DNA of 64,000 nucleotides, from contig JAWKPW010000020.1 in the NCBI GenBank assembly GCA_041390465.1, forward strand, positions 1-64,000. The letters run 5' to 3'. Position numbers and translations under genes: made by a program. Source of the stretch: JAABRU01 sp041390465 (GTDB taxonomy: Bacteria > Desulfobacterota > Desulfobacteria > Desulfobacterales > Desulfococcaceae). Of this stretch, positions 54,524 to 63,426 are shown piece after piece. The notes below the pieces were generated by a model that was not told the DNA's origin, searched no databases, and worked only from the letters and a program-made list of their open reading frames with translations. Positions within the stretch are counted from its first letter, which is position 1. Each line of letters opens with the position of its first letter.

Positions 54524-57193
54524 CTATTCAAAAATCCACCGGATATATTTCCGCAGCAGATCAAAGGGAACAATCACAATGGAAAAGCCGACAACATACA
54601 GCCATTCCACAGGTCGCAGTGCAACGGTGCGGAACATCTCTCCGCCGAAATAGGTGATGAGAATCTGAATCAGGAAAATCATGCCCACCACCTTGAGAAA
54701 ACCGCTGTTTTCAAAAATATGGGCAAAGAGATTGAAGCCGTCCACACGCACGTTGAACTTGTTGAAGTTGTTCAGAAATACAAAAAAGGCAAAAAAGGCT
54801 GTCATAAAGGATTCCTGAGAAGCAAAAAGTTCCCGCACGCCTTCGGTTTTCAGGAAAAGCACACAGAGAACCGTCATGAAAAAACCGTTGAACAGAATGG
54901 ATGACCACATCCCTGCCGTGATGATTGCCTCATCCCGTTTCTTGGGTTTTTCTCTCATATGACTTGCCAGAGGGGGTTCTCCGCTGAAAGCCAGAGCCGC
55001 CAGCGTATCCATGACCAGATTGACCCAGAGCAGTTGAATGACCGTCAAAGGCATGTTGAACCCCAGGAATGGGCCAAGAAAGGCTATGGAAATGGCACTG
55101 ACATTGACCGTCAACTGGAACGTGATGAATTTCTGAATGGAGCGGTAAATGGTTCTGCCGTAATGCACGGCATTGGTGATGGACTGAATATTGTCATCCA
55201 GCACCACAATGGAAGAGGCTTCTTTGGCAACTTCGGTTCCGCTGCCCAGACCAAAGCCAATATCCGCATTGCTCAGCGCGGGGCTGTCATTGACGCCGTC
55301 TCCGGTCATGCCCACAACCAGTCCCATTTCCTGTGCCACCTTGACCAGCCGGGTTTTGTCCTGGGGCAGACAACGGGAAACCACACTGAGCCGGGGAAGA
55401 AGTTTTTTCAGTTCCTCATCCGAAAGTTTTGCCATGTCCGAAGATTCAATGGCAACATCGGTTTCAGCAGTATACAGTCCCGCATCTTTGGCAATGGCTT
55501 TTGCCGTGCCGGTCCGGTCACCGGTCAGCATGACCACATGAATGCCTGCACTGTGCAGAGTTTCAATCGCGGGTCTGGATTCTTTGCGCAGATCATCGCG
55601 AATCAGACCAAAGCCCAGCAGCACCAATTCTTCAGGAACCTCTTCCATATTATTGCTGTCAGGTGCGGAATTTTCCCTGATCCCGATGGCAATCAGCCGG
55701 ATACCGGCATCAGCTTTTTCATCGGTATGGGAAAGAATGCTGCGTTTGGCAGATTCATCCAAAGGCAGAGCCTGTCCGTCCGAAGCAAAATAAGCGCTGC
55801 TTTTTTCCAGAATCTTTTCCGGCGCGCCTTTCACCAGAGTCATTTCCCTGCCATCTGCCCGTTTTATCCGCACAGCGGAAAATTTCCTGCTGGAATTGAA
55901 CAGCACCTGGGAAAGAAGCTCGGCCTCAGGTTCGGTGCAGGCAGTGACATCAGCCTTGATGAATTTCAGCATGGCCCTTTCTGTGGTGTTGCCGCCCAGA
56001 ATGCGATCTGTTTCTTTCTCCGCGTGGCAGTTGACCACGCAGGAAGTGTTTTCCCGCACGGAAACATCCAGCAGGGGCATCAGGGCATGGGGCATTTTCT
56101 CAAATTTGTCATAGGTTTTGAGGTTTCCGCCATCCTCCACTGTCATAAAACCCACAGCCTCCAACTGTCCCAAAGTGATGGTTCCGGTTTTGTCACTGAA
56201 GAGAATATTGAGACTTCCGGATGTTTCCATGCCCATGAGCTGGCGCACCAGCACGTTGGATTTGAGGAGTTTGCGCATGTTCTGCGCGAGCACAATCGCG
56301 ATCATCATGGGCAGTCCTTCCGGAACCGCGACCACAATGATGATCACAGCCAGAATCAGAGCTGTGACAATATCATAGATGAGCTTCTGCCAGTTGGAAA
56401 TATAGGCCATCATCAAAGCAGTATCACCGCCGTTGTCCAGCCATATGGCCTTGAACATGAAAGCCAGGGCAATACAGGTGGCTCCGATGTATCCGAATCT
56501 GGAAATATCATCTGCCAGTTTTGCCAGTTTGACCCGCAAAGGTCCCATGCGTTCATCTGCCTGCAGATCTTTTGCCAGTTGGCCCAGATGGGTTTTGTCA
56601 CCCACCACCATCACTTCCATTGCCCCTTCCCCGTCTTCCACAATGGAACCCCGGAACACGGCATGGGGATTGGTCATATCAGAGAGATCGGGATCTCCGG
56701 CTTTTTTGGTGACAGCCTCAGCCTCTCCTGTGAGCGCGGCCTGATTGACTTTGACCTTTCCCTGAATGATTTTGCCGTCCGCGGGAATTTTGTCCCCGGG
56801 CTGCAGCAGCACAATGTCACCTGTCACAATGTCATCAATGCCAATCTGCGTCAGACTTCCGTTCCGAAAGGTGTTGATGAAGATCTTGGACGCCTCTTCC
56901 TGGAGTTTCTGAAAGGTCTGCTCATTTTTGTATTCCGAGGCGGTTGCCACAAAAGCAGCAAGTGCCACGGCTGCGGCAATGCCCACGCCCTCATACCATT
57001 CTGCAAAACCGAACACGGCCAAAGCTGTGACAATGCCCAGCGCGACCATCAGAATGACAATCATGGGATCTTTGAAATTGTCCAAAAGTTTTTCCCAGAA
57101 GGTCTCGGTTTCCGGCGGTGTAAGCTGATTGGAACCGTGCTGACTGCGCGAAGCCTCAACTTTCTGTGATGTAAGCCCTTCGTAATGAATCAT
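54524..57193 (-). CDS. P-type calcium-transporting ATPase (PMCA-like)
   Basis: The 889 residues have all P2 ATPase parts: the actuator motif TGEAEAV (about 155-161; usual TGES), TM4 VPEGLPM (290-296), phosphorylation site SDKTGT (D334), KGAPE nucleotide-binding site, TGDGVNDSPAL and about ten spans. PEGL and overall order fit the type IIB Ca2+ pumps. It exports calcium from the cytoplasm. The A-for-S change after TGE is unusual. RBS AAAGAGG precedes the ATG. Confidence 0.93.
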   Translation of the reverse strand: MIHYEGLTSQKVEASRSQHGSNQLTPPETETFWEKLLDNFKDPMIVILMVALGIVTALAVFGFAEWYEGVGIAAAVALAAFVATASEYKNEQTFQKLQEEASKIFINTFRNGSLTQIGIDDIVTGDIVLLQPGDKIPADGKIIQGKVKVNQAALTGEAEAVTKKAGDPDLSDMTNPHAVFRGSIVEDGEGAMEVMVVGDKTHLGQLAKDLQADERMGPLRVKLAKLADDISRFGYIGATCIALAFMFKAIWLDNGGDTALMMAYISNWQKLIYDIVTALILAVIIIVVAVPEGLPMMIAIVLAQNMRKLLKSNVLVRQLMGMETSGSLNILFSDKTGTITLGQLEAVGFMTVEDGGNLKTYDKFEKMPHALMPLLDVSVRENTSCVVNCHAEKETDRILGGNTTERAMLKFIKADVTACTEPEAELLSQVLFNSSRKFSAVRIKRADGREMTLVKGAPEKILEKSSAYFASDGQALPLDESAKRSILSHTDEKADAGIRLIAIGIRENSAPDSNNMEEVPEELVLLGFGLIRDDLRKESRPAIETLHSAGIHVVMLTGDRTGTAKAIAKDAGLYTAETDVAIESSDMAKLSDEELKKLLPRLSVVSRCLPQDKTRLVKVAQEMGLVVGMTGDGVNDSPALSNADIGFGLGSGTEVAKEASSIVVLDDNIQSITNAVHYGRTIYRSIQKFITFQLTVNVSAISIAFLGPFLGFNMPLTVIQLLWVNLVMDTLAALAFSGEPPLASHMREKPKKRDEAIITAGMWSSILFNGFFMTVLCVLFLKTEGVRELFASQESFMTAFFAFFVFLNNFNKFNVRVDGFNLFAHIFENSGFLKVVGMIFLIQILITYFGGEMFRTVALRPVEWLYVVGFSIVIVPFDLLRKYIRWIFE

Positions 57194-57304
57194 TTTTACC
57201 TCTTTCTGTTTTTGTTGTTGGTTGTCAATCCGGCTGCCGATGAACCGGCAGCCTGTTTATCGGCAAATTTGACCCGGCAGAATATCACAAAGAACGCCTT
57301 CCGG

Positions 57305-58102
57305 TCAGACTTCAGAATATTCATCCGTATCTGCGGGAAAAAAAGTTCCTCTTTTCTGTGCAGCCTCAATGATATAACTGTTGATAACCGGGACAAGCTG
57401 ACTGACAGTGGAAAAAAATTCCTCCCATGATAAAAACAGAGAACCGTTCAATTCGTCTGAAATCCACATAATATTTTCATTTTCAGTCAGCATTCCGTAT
57501 TCCTGTATGGCATACAGTTGCAGCAGTTTGATTTCTTTCAGATAATGCTCTTTCATATCTGAAAATTCTTCATGAGCGATATCCAGTATGAAATCTTCCG
57601 GACGCAAATCTGTCTTTTCTCTTAAATCATTGTTTATGGAAAGAATCAGTCTGTAATTATCCCGCCGGGAGCCGCATTGCTGAATATATCTTCTTGTCAA
57701 AGAGGAGGACATTATGCTTTTAATGGGATTTCTTGAAGCCATGAATGCCTGTATGAAAACCCATTTTTTTTCTGTTCTGTGGTATATCGCAATTTCATGA
57801 ATGCAGGGATCATAAGAGCGTGTAATCCATACATGACGTTCAGAATATTTTTTTGTCTGTTCCGGATATCCTGCATGATAAAAAACAATCCCTTCATTTT
57901 CCGGAAAATCACGGGCATGTTCCTTATGGCCTTCCTCTGAAAGAAAGAAGGGCAAATCTTTTCTCCGGAAAAAATGGCATGTGGTATGCGAGGAATTTTT
58001 CAGCAGAGAGTCATGTTTCAGGCAAAAACCTGTCTTTGTTCCGATTTCATGATACTGTGTCGGATTATACAGACAATTGTCGCAGGTGTAGAGATTTTTC
58101 AT
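57305..58102 (-). CDS. Unknown protein with an N-terminal four-cysteine cluster
   Basis: A 265-residue soluble protein. Cysteines at about 9, 12, 28 and 42 (CDNC...CLKH...CHFF) could bind zinc. The middle has many Tyr/His and charged residues; helices around 190-225 (KEHYLKEIKLLQLYAIQEYG) look amphipathic. I recognise no family. It is the last gene of a three-gene unit: a gap of three bases separates it from the 58106 gene. The function may be linked to that of its two small neighbours. Confidence 0.65.
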   Translation of the reverse strand: MKNLYTCDNCLYNPTQYHEIGTKTGFCLKHDSLLKNSSHTTCHFFRRKDLPFFLSEEGHKEHARDFPENEGIVFYHAGYPEQTKKYSERHVWITRSYDPCIHEIAIYHRTEKKWVFIQAFMASRNPIKSIMSSSLTRRYIQQCGSRRDNYRLILSINNDLREKTDLRPEDFILDIAHEEFSDMKEHYLKEIKLLQLYAIQEYGMLTENENIMWISDELNGSLFLSWEEFFSTVSQLVPVINSYIIEAAQKRGTFFPADTDEYSEV

Positions 58103-58105
58103 GGC

Positions 58106-58363
58106 TTACACTCTTTGAAAATATTTTTGTATATGCAGGAAGCACCAGTTGATTCTCTCTTTTCTGTCTATGCTGTCCAATCTGAACTGCCAGTCAATGA
58201 GAGATTCCTTTGCACGACAGGCCAGCATAAATGCACGGGAAGCAATAACTTTTTCCTCTTTTCTGGAAGCCTGTATTATTCCTTTCAGCTTTTCAGTTAA
58301 ATCATAATGGGTTATCACTATATGATTATCTCGGATTATGTCTGAGGAATCTGTTTTATACAA
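58106..58363 (-). CDS. Unknown small protein of a three-gene cassette
   Basis: 85 residues with a central Cys (ASRAFMLACRAKESLIDWQF) and a mostly helical prediction. It is three bases from the 57305 gene and overlaps the 58336 gene by 28 bases. No family recognised. Confidence 0.5.
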   Translation of the reverse strand: MYKTDSSDIIRDNHIVITHYDLTEKLKGIIQASRKEEKVIASRAFMLACRAKESLIDWQFRLDSIDRKERINWCFLHIQKYFQRV

Positions 58364-58521
58364 TTCTCCGCTGAATGCCGTACAGCGTTTCTGTCCTCTG
58401 AGACAGAAGTATAAGGAGTTTTCATACCTCTGTGCTTTGTGATATGTGCCACCATATCCCTTGTTCCATCCGGATTTGGCGGTGTAATGCCTTTGGGGCT
58501 GTCTTTCCTGTAGTATATCAT
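58336..58521 (-). CDS. Unknown very small protein, first of a three-gene cassette
   Basis: 61 residues (KGITPPNPDGTRDMVAHITKHR...) with a proline/glycine-rich start and basic middle. It overlaps the next gene by 28 bases, which supports coupled expression, but the frame could also be chance. No domain recognised. Confidence 0.35.
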   Translation of the reverse strand: MIYYRKDSPKGITPPNPDGTRDMVAHITKHRGMKTPYTSVSEDRNAVRHSAENCIKQIPQT

Positions 58522-58656
58522 AACATTATGATCTTAAAATCTTTTGTTTATTTTTGGATAACCGATCAAAACCGATGGTCTTGTAAGAAATATTAATTAT
58601 ATCAAATAACAATAAAATAACTTAAATCGAAAAATGACAGGCTTGGAATATGATCC

Positions 58657-59721
58657 TTATTTATTTTCCTGATCCAGTTCTTCCAGAAATTTATATTTTG
58701 TCTGCCTTGTTTTCCATCTGTCACGGGCATATTTCTGCATATCACTGATTGTGTCTTTTTCATCAATAATTTCAAGTCCAAGCAGGGTTTCAACAATATC
58801 CTCCATTGTCACAATTCCGTCTATGCCGCCGTATTCATCCATAATCATGGCAATATGTTCTTTTTTTTCCAGAAGAATTTCCCATGCACTGAACAGGGCT
58901 ATTTTATCCGGCAAAAACAGTATATTCCGTTTTATATCTTTCAGTTTCAATTCATGGTGATCTTCGGCAAGTTTTTCAAACACCTTCTGCCGAAACACAT
59001 AACCGGTGATATTGTCGCTGTTGTCTGAACAGATCGGAATCCGTGAGAACTTAAGACAGTCTTTGTTTTTCAAAAAATCTTTCAGAGATAAGTTTTCGTC
59101 AGCAATAACCGTCACAACCCTCGGCGTCATCACTTCCGTAATCTTTACATTTTTAAGTTTCAATAAGTTCTGGATAATTTTATGTTCCTTTTCCGTAAAG
59201 ATACCTTCGTGGATTCCGATCCTGGCCAAAGCCGCTATCTCTTCCCGGCTGACGGACCTCTCGTTTTTATTTCCCGAAATAACCCTTGTAATAACAGCGG
59301 ACATCAAAACCAAAGGATAGGTCAGTATTATCATACCCCTGATTATTTGGGATGAAATCATAGCTAACCCTCTGTAATACCGCGCCCCGATAGTTTTGGG
59401 AATAATTTCTGTAAATACAAGTATTAAGATAGTCAGTACAGCGGATACAACTCCGAACCATGCCTCACCGAATACTTCGATGGACTGGGCGCCGACTCCG
59501 GCTGCTCCTATTGTATGTGCAACGGTATTCAGTGACAGGATTGCAGATAAGGGTTTATCAATGTCTTTTTTGAAATCAATAAATGTTTTTGCCCAAAGTT
59601 TCCCCTGTTCCTGTTTGGGGAGAAGGAAAGATTTCGGAACAGAAAGCAGAACCGCTTCCGCAATGGAGCACAGAAAGGAGACAGATAATGCAATAAATAA
59701 ATAAGTGAAAAGTAATACCAT
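58657..59721 (-). CDS. CNNM/HlyC-CorC-type membrane protein, copy 2
   Basis: 354 residues: DUF21 membrane domain (SVSFLCSIAEAVLLS, AILSLNTVAHTIGAAGVGAQ, TEIIPKTIGARYYRGL) and two CBS domains (EVMTPRVVTVIADENLSL, EYGGIDGIVTMEDIVETLLG). It is a paralogue of 42696-43985 in the same window, shorter by the charged tail. Likely divalent-cation transport or sensing. The m5C methyltransferase gene lies 65 bases upstream. Confidence 0.9.
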   Translation of the reverse strand: MVLLFTYLFIALSVSFLCSIAEAVLLSVPKSFLLPKQEQGKLWAKTFIDFKKDIDKPLSAILSLNTVAHTIGAAGVGAQSIEVFGEAWFGVVSAVLTILILVFTEIIPKTIGARYYRGLAMISSQIIRGMIILTYPLVLMSAVITRVISGNKNERSVSREEIAALARIGIHEGIFTEKEHKIIQNLLKLKNVKITEVMTPRVVTVIADENLSLKDFLKNKDCLKFSRIPICSDNSDNITGYVFRQKVFEKLAEDHHELKLKDIKRNILFLPDKIALFSAWEILLEKKEHIAMIMDEYGGIDGIVTMEDIVETLLGLEIIDEKDTISDMQKYARDRWKTRQTKYKFLEELDQENK

Positions 59722-59786
59722 TTTTTTCTTTCGGTTTTAAAATGACTAATGAATCCGGATTTATCCCGGATACAATCATTTTGATT

Positions 59787-60833
59787 TCAGAATATTGCCA
59801 TCTGTCCTGCCATTTGGGGGACAGGCATGAATCCTGTGTCATCCCATCCGCTGTTTTCCATATATTTTTTCACAGAACAGGCCAAATGATATGCCAGCAT
59901 TGGCGGAACCGCGTTGCCGATCTGATAATACTGCTCTGTCTCTGTTCCCATAAACTCAAACCAGTCCGGAAAACTTTGGAGCCGGGCTGCTTCCGTGACA
60001 GAAATGCGTCTGCGTCTGCCGTCTTTGAGTTTCACCCGTTGCATATCGCCGGTGGGAGCTGCAATATTCCGGCAGGTCAGAGTTCGGGCCGGTTTGTCCG
60101 GATGCAAATCTCTGGGCGTAATGCAGCAGGATGCTTTTTCATATTTGGCAACATACTGATCCATTGAAGCCGTCAGAATTTTGCTTTCATCCTGTATCCG
60201 ATCCGTCAAATCACCGACAGCTTCTCCTGCGGTAATCTTTCTGCGTTCAGGCAGGGGAAAATAAAATTTCCGTCTGTGTCCTACGGCAAAAACCCTTTCC
60301 CGGTTTTGTGGAACCCCGTAATTCACAGCATTGAGCAGTTTGTATTCAATATCATAGCCCTCTTCCCGAAGTTCCTGAATGATTTCATCCAGATACCAGC
60401 GGTTGGCATACAGCATTCCCCGCACATTCTCAAACATCCAGAGTTCCGGTTTTATCTGTTTCACTGCATTGACAAAAAGGGGAAAACCGTTGCGATCATC
60501 CGCAATCCCTTTCTGATACCCTCCCACGCTGAAAGGCTGACAGGGCGGGCCGCCGATGATAACATCCGTATCCGTATCCAAAACGGTTTCCAGAGTCAGT
60601 TTTTGGGTAAAGCAGGTTCCTTTGAGATTCCGGTTACAGGTCTGTGCCGCGCTGGAATCCATTTCATAGCCAATGGTCTGAAAACCGGCTGCCTCAAATC
60701 CAAGCGACAGGCCGCCGCAGCCTGCGAAAAGATCCAGTACCTTCCACGGCAAATCCGCTTTTGGCTGCAAAAGTTGGTTTATTTTTCTCACATACTGCAC
60801 GGATTCTGCTTCCCCTGTCCGGATCACAGACAT
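59787..60833 (-). CDS. DNA (cytosine-5-)methyltransferase
   Basis: 348 residues with the m5C motifs in order: motif I DLFAGCGGLSLGFE, motif IV IIGGPPCQPFS (catalytic Cys about 98), motif VI WMFENVRGML, motif VIII QNRERVFAVGHR and motif X near GNAVPPMLA. The variable region between VIII and IX is short (target recognition). No restriction gene is next to it, so it is an orphan, possibly protective or epigenetic. The TdeIII-like operon is 11 kb away. Confidence 0.92.
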   Translation of the reverse strand: MSVIRTGEAESVQYVRKINQLLQPKADLPWKVLDLFAGCGGLSLGFEAAGFQTIGYEMDSSAAQTCNRNLKGTCFTQKLTLETVLDTDTDVIIGGPPCQPFSVGGYQKGIADDRNGFPLFVNAVKQIKPELWMFENVRGMLYANRWYLDEIIQELREEGYDIEYKLLNAVNYGVPQNRERVFAVGHRRKFYFPLPERRKITAGEAVGDLTDRIQDESKILTASMDQYVAKYEKASCCITPRDLHPDKPARTLTCRNIAAPTGDMQRVKLKDGRRRRISVTEAARLQSFPDWFEFMGTETEQYYQIGNAVPPMLAYHLACSVKKYMENSGWDDTGFMPVPQMAGQMAIF

Positions 60834-60984
60834 TTTGCCGGAATTAAGCGCATAAGCTGCAAAAAAATCTGAGCCTGCCCATGCGCATGCTTTTTTCCGG
60901 TAACTGAAATTTTATCCAAATCCGTATAAAATAACCCTTATCCGCTCTTTTTGCAATATTTTTTCCATCCACACGCAAGGCTCT

Positions 60985-61980
60985 TCATCTGCGGGAAAAA
61001 ATATCCGGACGATGCTGCCGGTAGAAAAAAGATTCAGACTGCCGAAGTCTTTCCAGTCCCAACTCGCTGTAAATCTTGATCAGAAAGGGACGAACTTCAT
61101 GAATCTCCGGATTTTCCGCCAGAAACTGGCGAAACTGATCCATTGCGGCCACTGTGAAACCGTATTCATCCATGATATTTCCCAGCAGAAATCCGTTATC
61201 CGGATCAATCTCGCGTATTTTTCTCTCCCTTTCCCGGAAAAGCCGGTTTTCTTCATCGGAAAGCCAGCGGAGTGTGCCGTTTCTTTCTGAAGAGACAATT
61301 ACCTCTCCCTGATACATCACCCTGATATAAAAGGAATATATGCCTGGCTGTATGCCGGTCAGACGAAAACGCACCAAATCTGTTTTCGAAGCAGGCACAT
61401 CATATGTTTTTTCTCCTGCCACCAGCCGGTACGCATATTCCGGCCCCATGTTTTCCCATACCAGATCAGGATAATCCGCGGAAAGGCAGATATCCGGAAC
61501 CGTTTTCAGTTCCGGATTTCCGGCATCCTCACGCCGGATTATGACATATTTTCGGACACGGGTAAATTTCCTCTGCAGAAAATTCATAATACTGTCTGCG
61601 GATGCAGGTTCTGAAATCCGGCCTTTGCGCACCCTGATCCCGGATGCGCGAATTTCCGCCTCTGTATCATTTTCCATATCCTGCATTGTCTGCCTCTGCG
61701 GATCAAAAAACCGGCAGGTTCCGTCCTTTCCGGTTTTCACAAGATAGCCCTCATAAAGAAATCGGTTCCGGTATATTTTTTCCCAGCTTTTTCCATCCGG
61801 AGAATACATGACCTGCCCGGCAGCCTGAATCAGCATGACCTTAGGGCTGCTGTCTTCACCTGCGGCCTTTCCATAAAAAACAGGAACAAACAGCAGCAGG
61901 GCAATTGGGACAGGATAAAAAAACTTTGATTTTCCCACAGATGACATGAGCATCCGGAATCCGGCAGACAATTTTCCCAT
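60985..61980 (-). CDS. FecR-like periplasmic protein
   Basis: From ATG 61980 a hydrophobic segment (about residues 21-38) is a signal peptide or anchor. The first domain is FecR-like (GKSWEKIYRNRFLYEGYLVKTGKDGTCRFFDPQ), a DNA-damage- or iron-signalling-type beta domain. An Ig-like strand region follows (VRFRLTGIQPGIYSFYIRV). The end has tetratricopeptide-like helices. It may sense envelope state, but no sigma factor is adjacent. A TTG three codons upstream is possible. Confidence 0.75.
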   Translation of the reverse strand: MGKLSAGFRMLMSSVGKSKFFYPVPIALLLFVPVFYGKAAGEDSSPKVMLIQAAGQVMYSPDGKSWEKIYRNRFLYEGYLVKTGKDGTCRFFDPQRQTMQDMENDTEAEIRASGIRVRKGRISEPASADSIMNFLQRKFTRVRKYVIIRREDAGNPELKTVPDICLSADYPDLVWENMGPEYAYRLVAGEKTYDVPASKTDLVRFRLTGIQPGIYSFYIRVMYQGEVIVSSERNGTLRWLSDEENRLFRERERKIREIDPDNGFLLGNIMDEYGFTVAAMDQFRQFLAENPEIHEVRPFLIKIYSELGLERLRQSESFFYRQHRPDIFSRR

Positions 61981-62001
61981 ATCAAACAATTCTCAGCAAT
62001 A

Positions 62002-62700
62002 TCAAATCACAAAAATTGCAGCACATGCAATCAGGACAATATGAACCGCAATAATGGCGGATTTGTGGCAGTGAAAAAATTCATTCTGCTTCTGCAGCCG
62101 CCTGAGTCCGCCGAATATTCTTCTGACTCTGTCCAAAGGCAGATATCTTTCATTGTCCGAACGGGAATCGCTCTGAAAGGCAAAACAGGGAAAGGCGGCA
62201 TACATATGCTCATCTTCCAAATCCCGCAGAAAGTCATCCCAGGGAATACTGTTCCACGGATTTTCCAAGAGTTTTTCAGCAAATTCCCGTGTGACAGCAT
62301 AGGCATGGGTCAGGCTTCGGTACCGGATCTGCCGCACAGAGGGCCACGGAGTTTTCCGGCTGCCTTTGACCATGCACCCGAAAAACAGCATATGCCAGTC
62401 TGTGTTTTCTTTCATAAACCGGACACAGTTTCTCAGTGTTTCGGGGGAAAAACGGTCAAAAACAATATCATCCTCAAAAATGAGAATGCAGCGCGCTCCG
62501 GCCCGGATTCCCTTCTCCATGCAAAGCATATGGGATTCATAAATGCCCTGCTCACAGTCACTCGGATGTCTGTCCACAATCACAAACTCAACCCGCCCGG
62601 CAAGGCCGGCTTTTTCAAACGCTGCCTTTGCCTCCCTTTGCCGATCCCCGCGCTCTGTCAGGGAAATGCAGTAAATTTTGTCAAAATAATCCCAGCACAT
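62002..62700 (-). CDS. Glycosyltransferase family 25 protein
   Basis: 232 residues with the GT25 start FDKIYCISLTERGDR and the acidic ILIFEDDIVF (DxD-like, metal/sugar-nucleotide site). CxLSH-type residues (GIYESHMLCME) follow motif 2. The last ~20 residues are hydrophobic and could anchor the protein to the membrane, unusual for the family. GT25 enzymes add galactose or glucose to lipooligosaccharides. It lies 21 bases upstream of the FecR-like gene on the same strand. Confidence 0.88.
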   Translation of the reverse strand: MCWDYFDKIYCISLTERGDRQREAKAAFEKAGLAGRVEFVIVDRHPSDCEQGIYESHMLCMEKGIRAGARCILIFEDDIVFDRFSPETLRNCVRFMKENTDWHMLFFGCMVKGSRKTPWPSVRQIRYRSLTHAYAVTREFAEKLLENPWNSIPWDDFLRDLEDEHMYAAFPCFAFQSDSRSDNERYLPLDRVRRIFGGLRRLQKQNEFFHCHKSAIIAVHIVLIACAAIFVI

Positions 62701-62870
62701 CAGAAAAACAATGCCAATTCCCGTTCAAAATGCTTGATTGGAATCCCTGTTCCGGCGTATAATGCAATGTTATTGTCAGAAGTCATATGAATTTTATTTT
62801 ATATGAGAATACGAAAAATATCAAGGGAATTTGATTTCCTCCGCAAATACCGGACAGAAAACAATTCAAA

Positions 62871-63278
62871 ATGAACCGAATCAAAAACCATATACGCAAA
62901 CGCTTTGTGCAGTCACCTTTTGTCCAATCTGCCCTGGCAGAACAGACAGATTTGAGCGCTTTTCGGGAACGTCCCACCGGCCGGATTCTTTTCGGCCTTT
63001 TTCTCATTGGCTTCAGTTATGTCATTGGCTGGCCGGCTGTCAGTGCGCTGGGCGCACTCTCGGTTTATGCGGAAGAACCGATGATTCTGATAATCGGCGG
63101 CCCCGTGACATACGGTCTGTCCCATCTGGTCTTTATTGCCGGAATGTATTTTGCGGGTGCAAAATACACAAAAATTTTTCTGAAATGGGCAGCCAGAACT
63201 GCCGCAGAAAAGCTGGGCGAATATGCTCCGGAAGGGCATTCCGGAAAGCAGCACAATGAAAGGACTGAAAGTATGTGA
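62871..63278 (+). CDS. Membrane protein, unknown
   Basis: 135 residues with two to three spans (about 38-62, 70-92 and 98-112) and a basic N-terminus (RIKNHIRKRF). Sequence GRILFGLFLIGFSYVIGWPAV and LGALSVYAEEPMILIIGGPVTYG suggests a small transporter-like or insertion protein, but I recognise no family. It is followed by a hairpin element at 63325. Confidence 0.65.
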   Translation: MNRIKNHIRKRFVQSPFVQSALAEQTDLSAFRERPTGRILFGLFLIGFSYVIGWPAVSALGALSVYAEEPMILIIGGPVTYGLSHLVFIAGMYFAGAKYTKIFLKWAARTAAEKLGEYAPEGHSGKQHNERTESM

Positions 63279-63324
63279 CGGAAATGCAGAAAAATGAGGC
63301 AATAACTGCAACAGGAACAACTGC

Positions 63325-63386
63325 TGCATGACCATGCTGAATTTTCAGCATGAAAAACTGAATTTTTTGAAAAAATTCAGTTTTTA
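63325..63386 (+). terminator. Hairpin with GCATGACC end, repeat family member
   Basis: GCATGACCATGCTGAA then an AAAAACTGAATTTTTTGAAAAAATTCAG-type hairpin (split here), followed by T-rich bases. It follows the 62871 gene and precedes the convergent 63427 gene, so it can serve as a terminator for both. It resembles 27311-27408. Confidence 0.55.
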
Positions 63387-63426
63387 AATGGCAATCCGTT
63401 CTGTAATAAAACAAATTGATTATGCA

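Noticed and set aside
54959..57169. 736-residue plus frame over the calcium ATPase
   Set aside because: Antisense to an ATPase with full P-type motifs.
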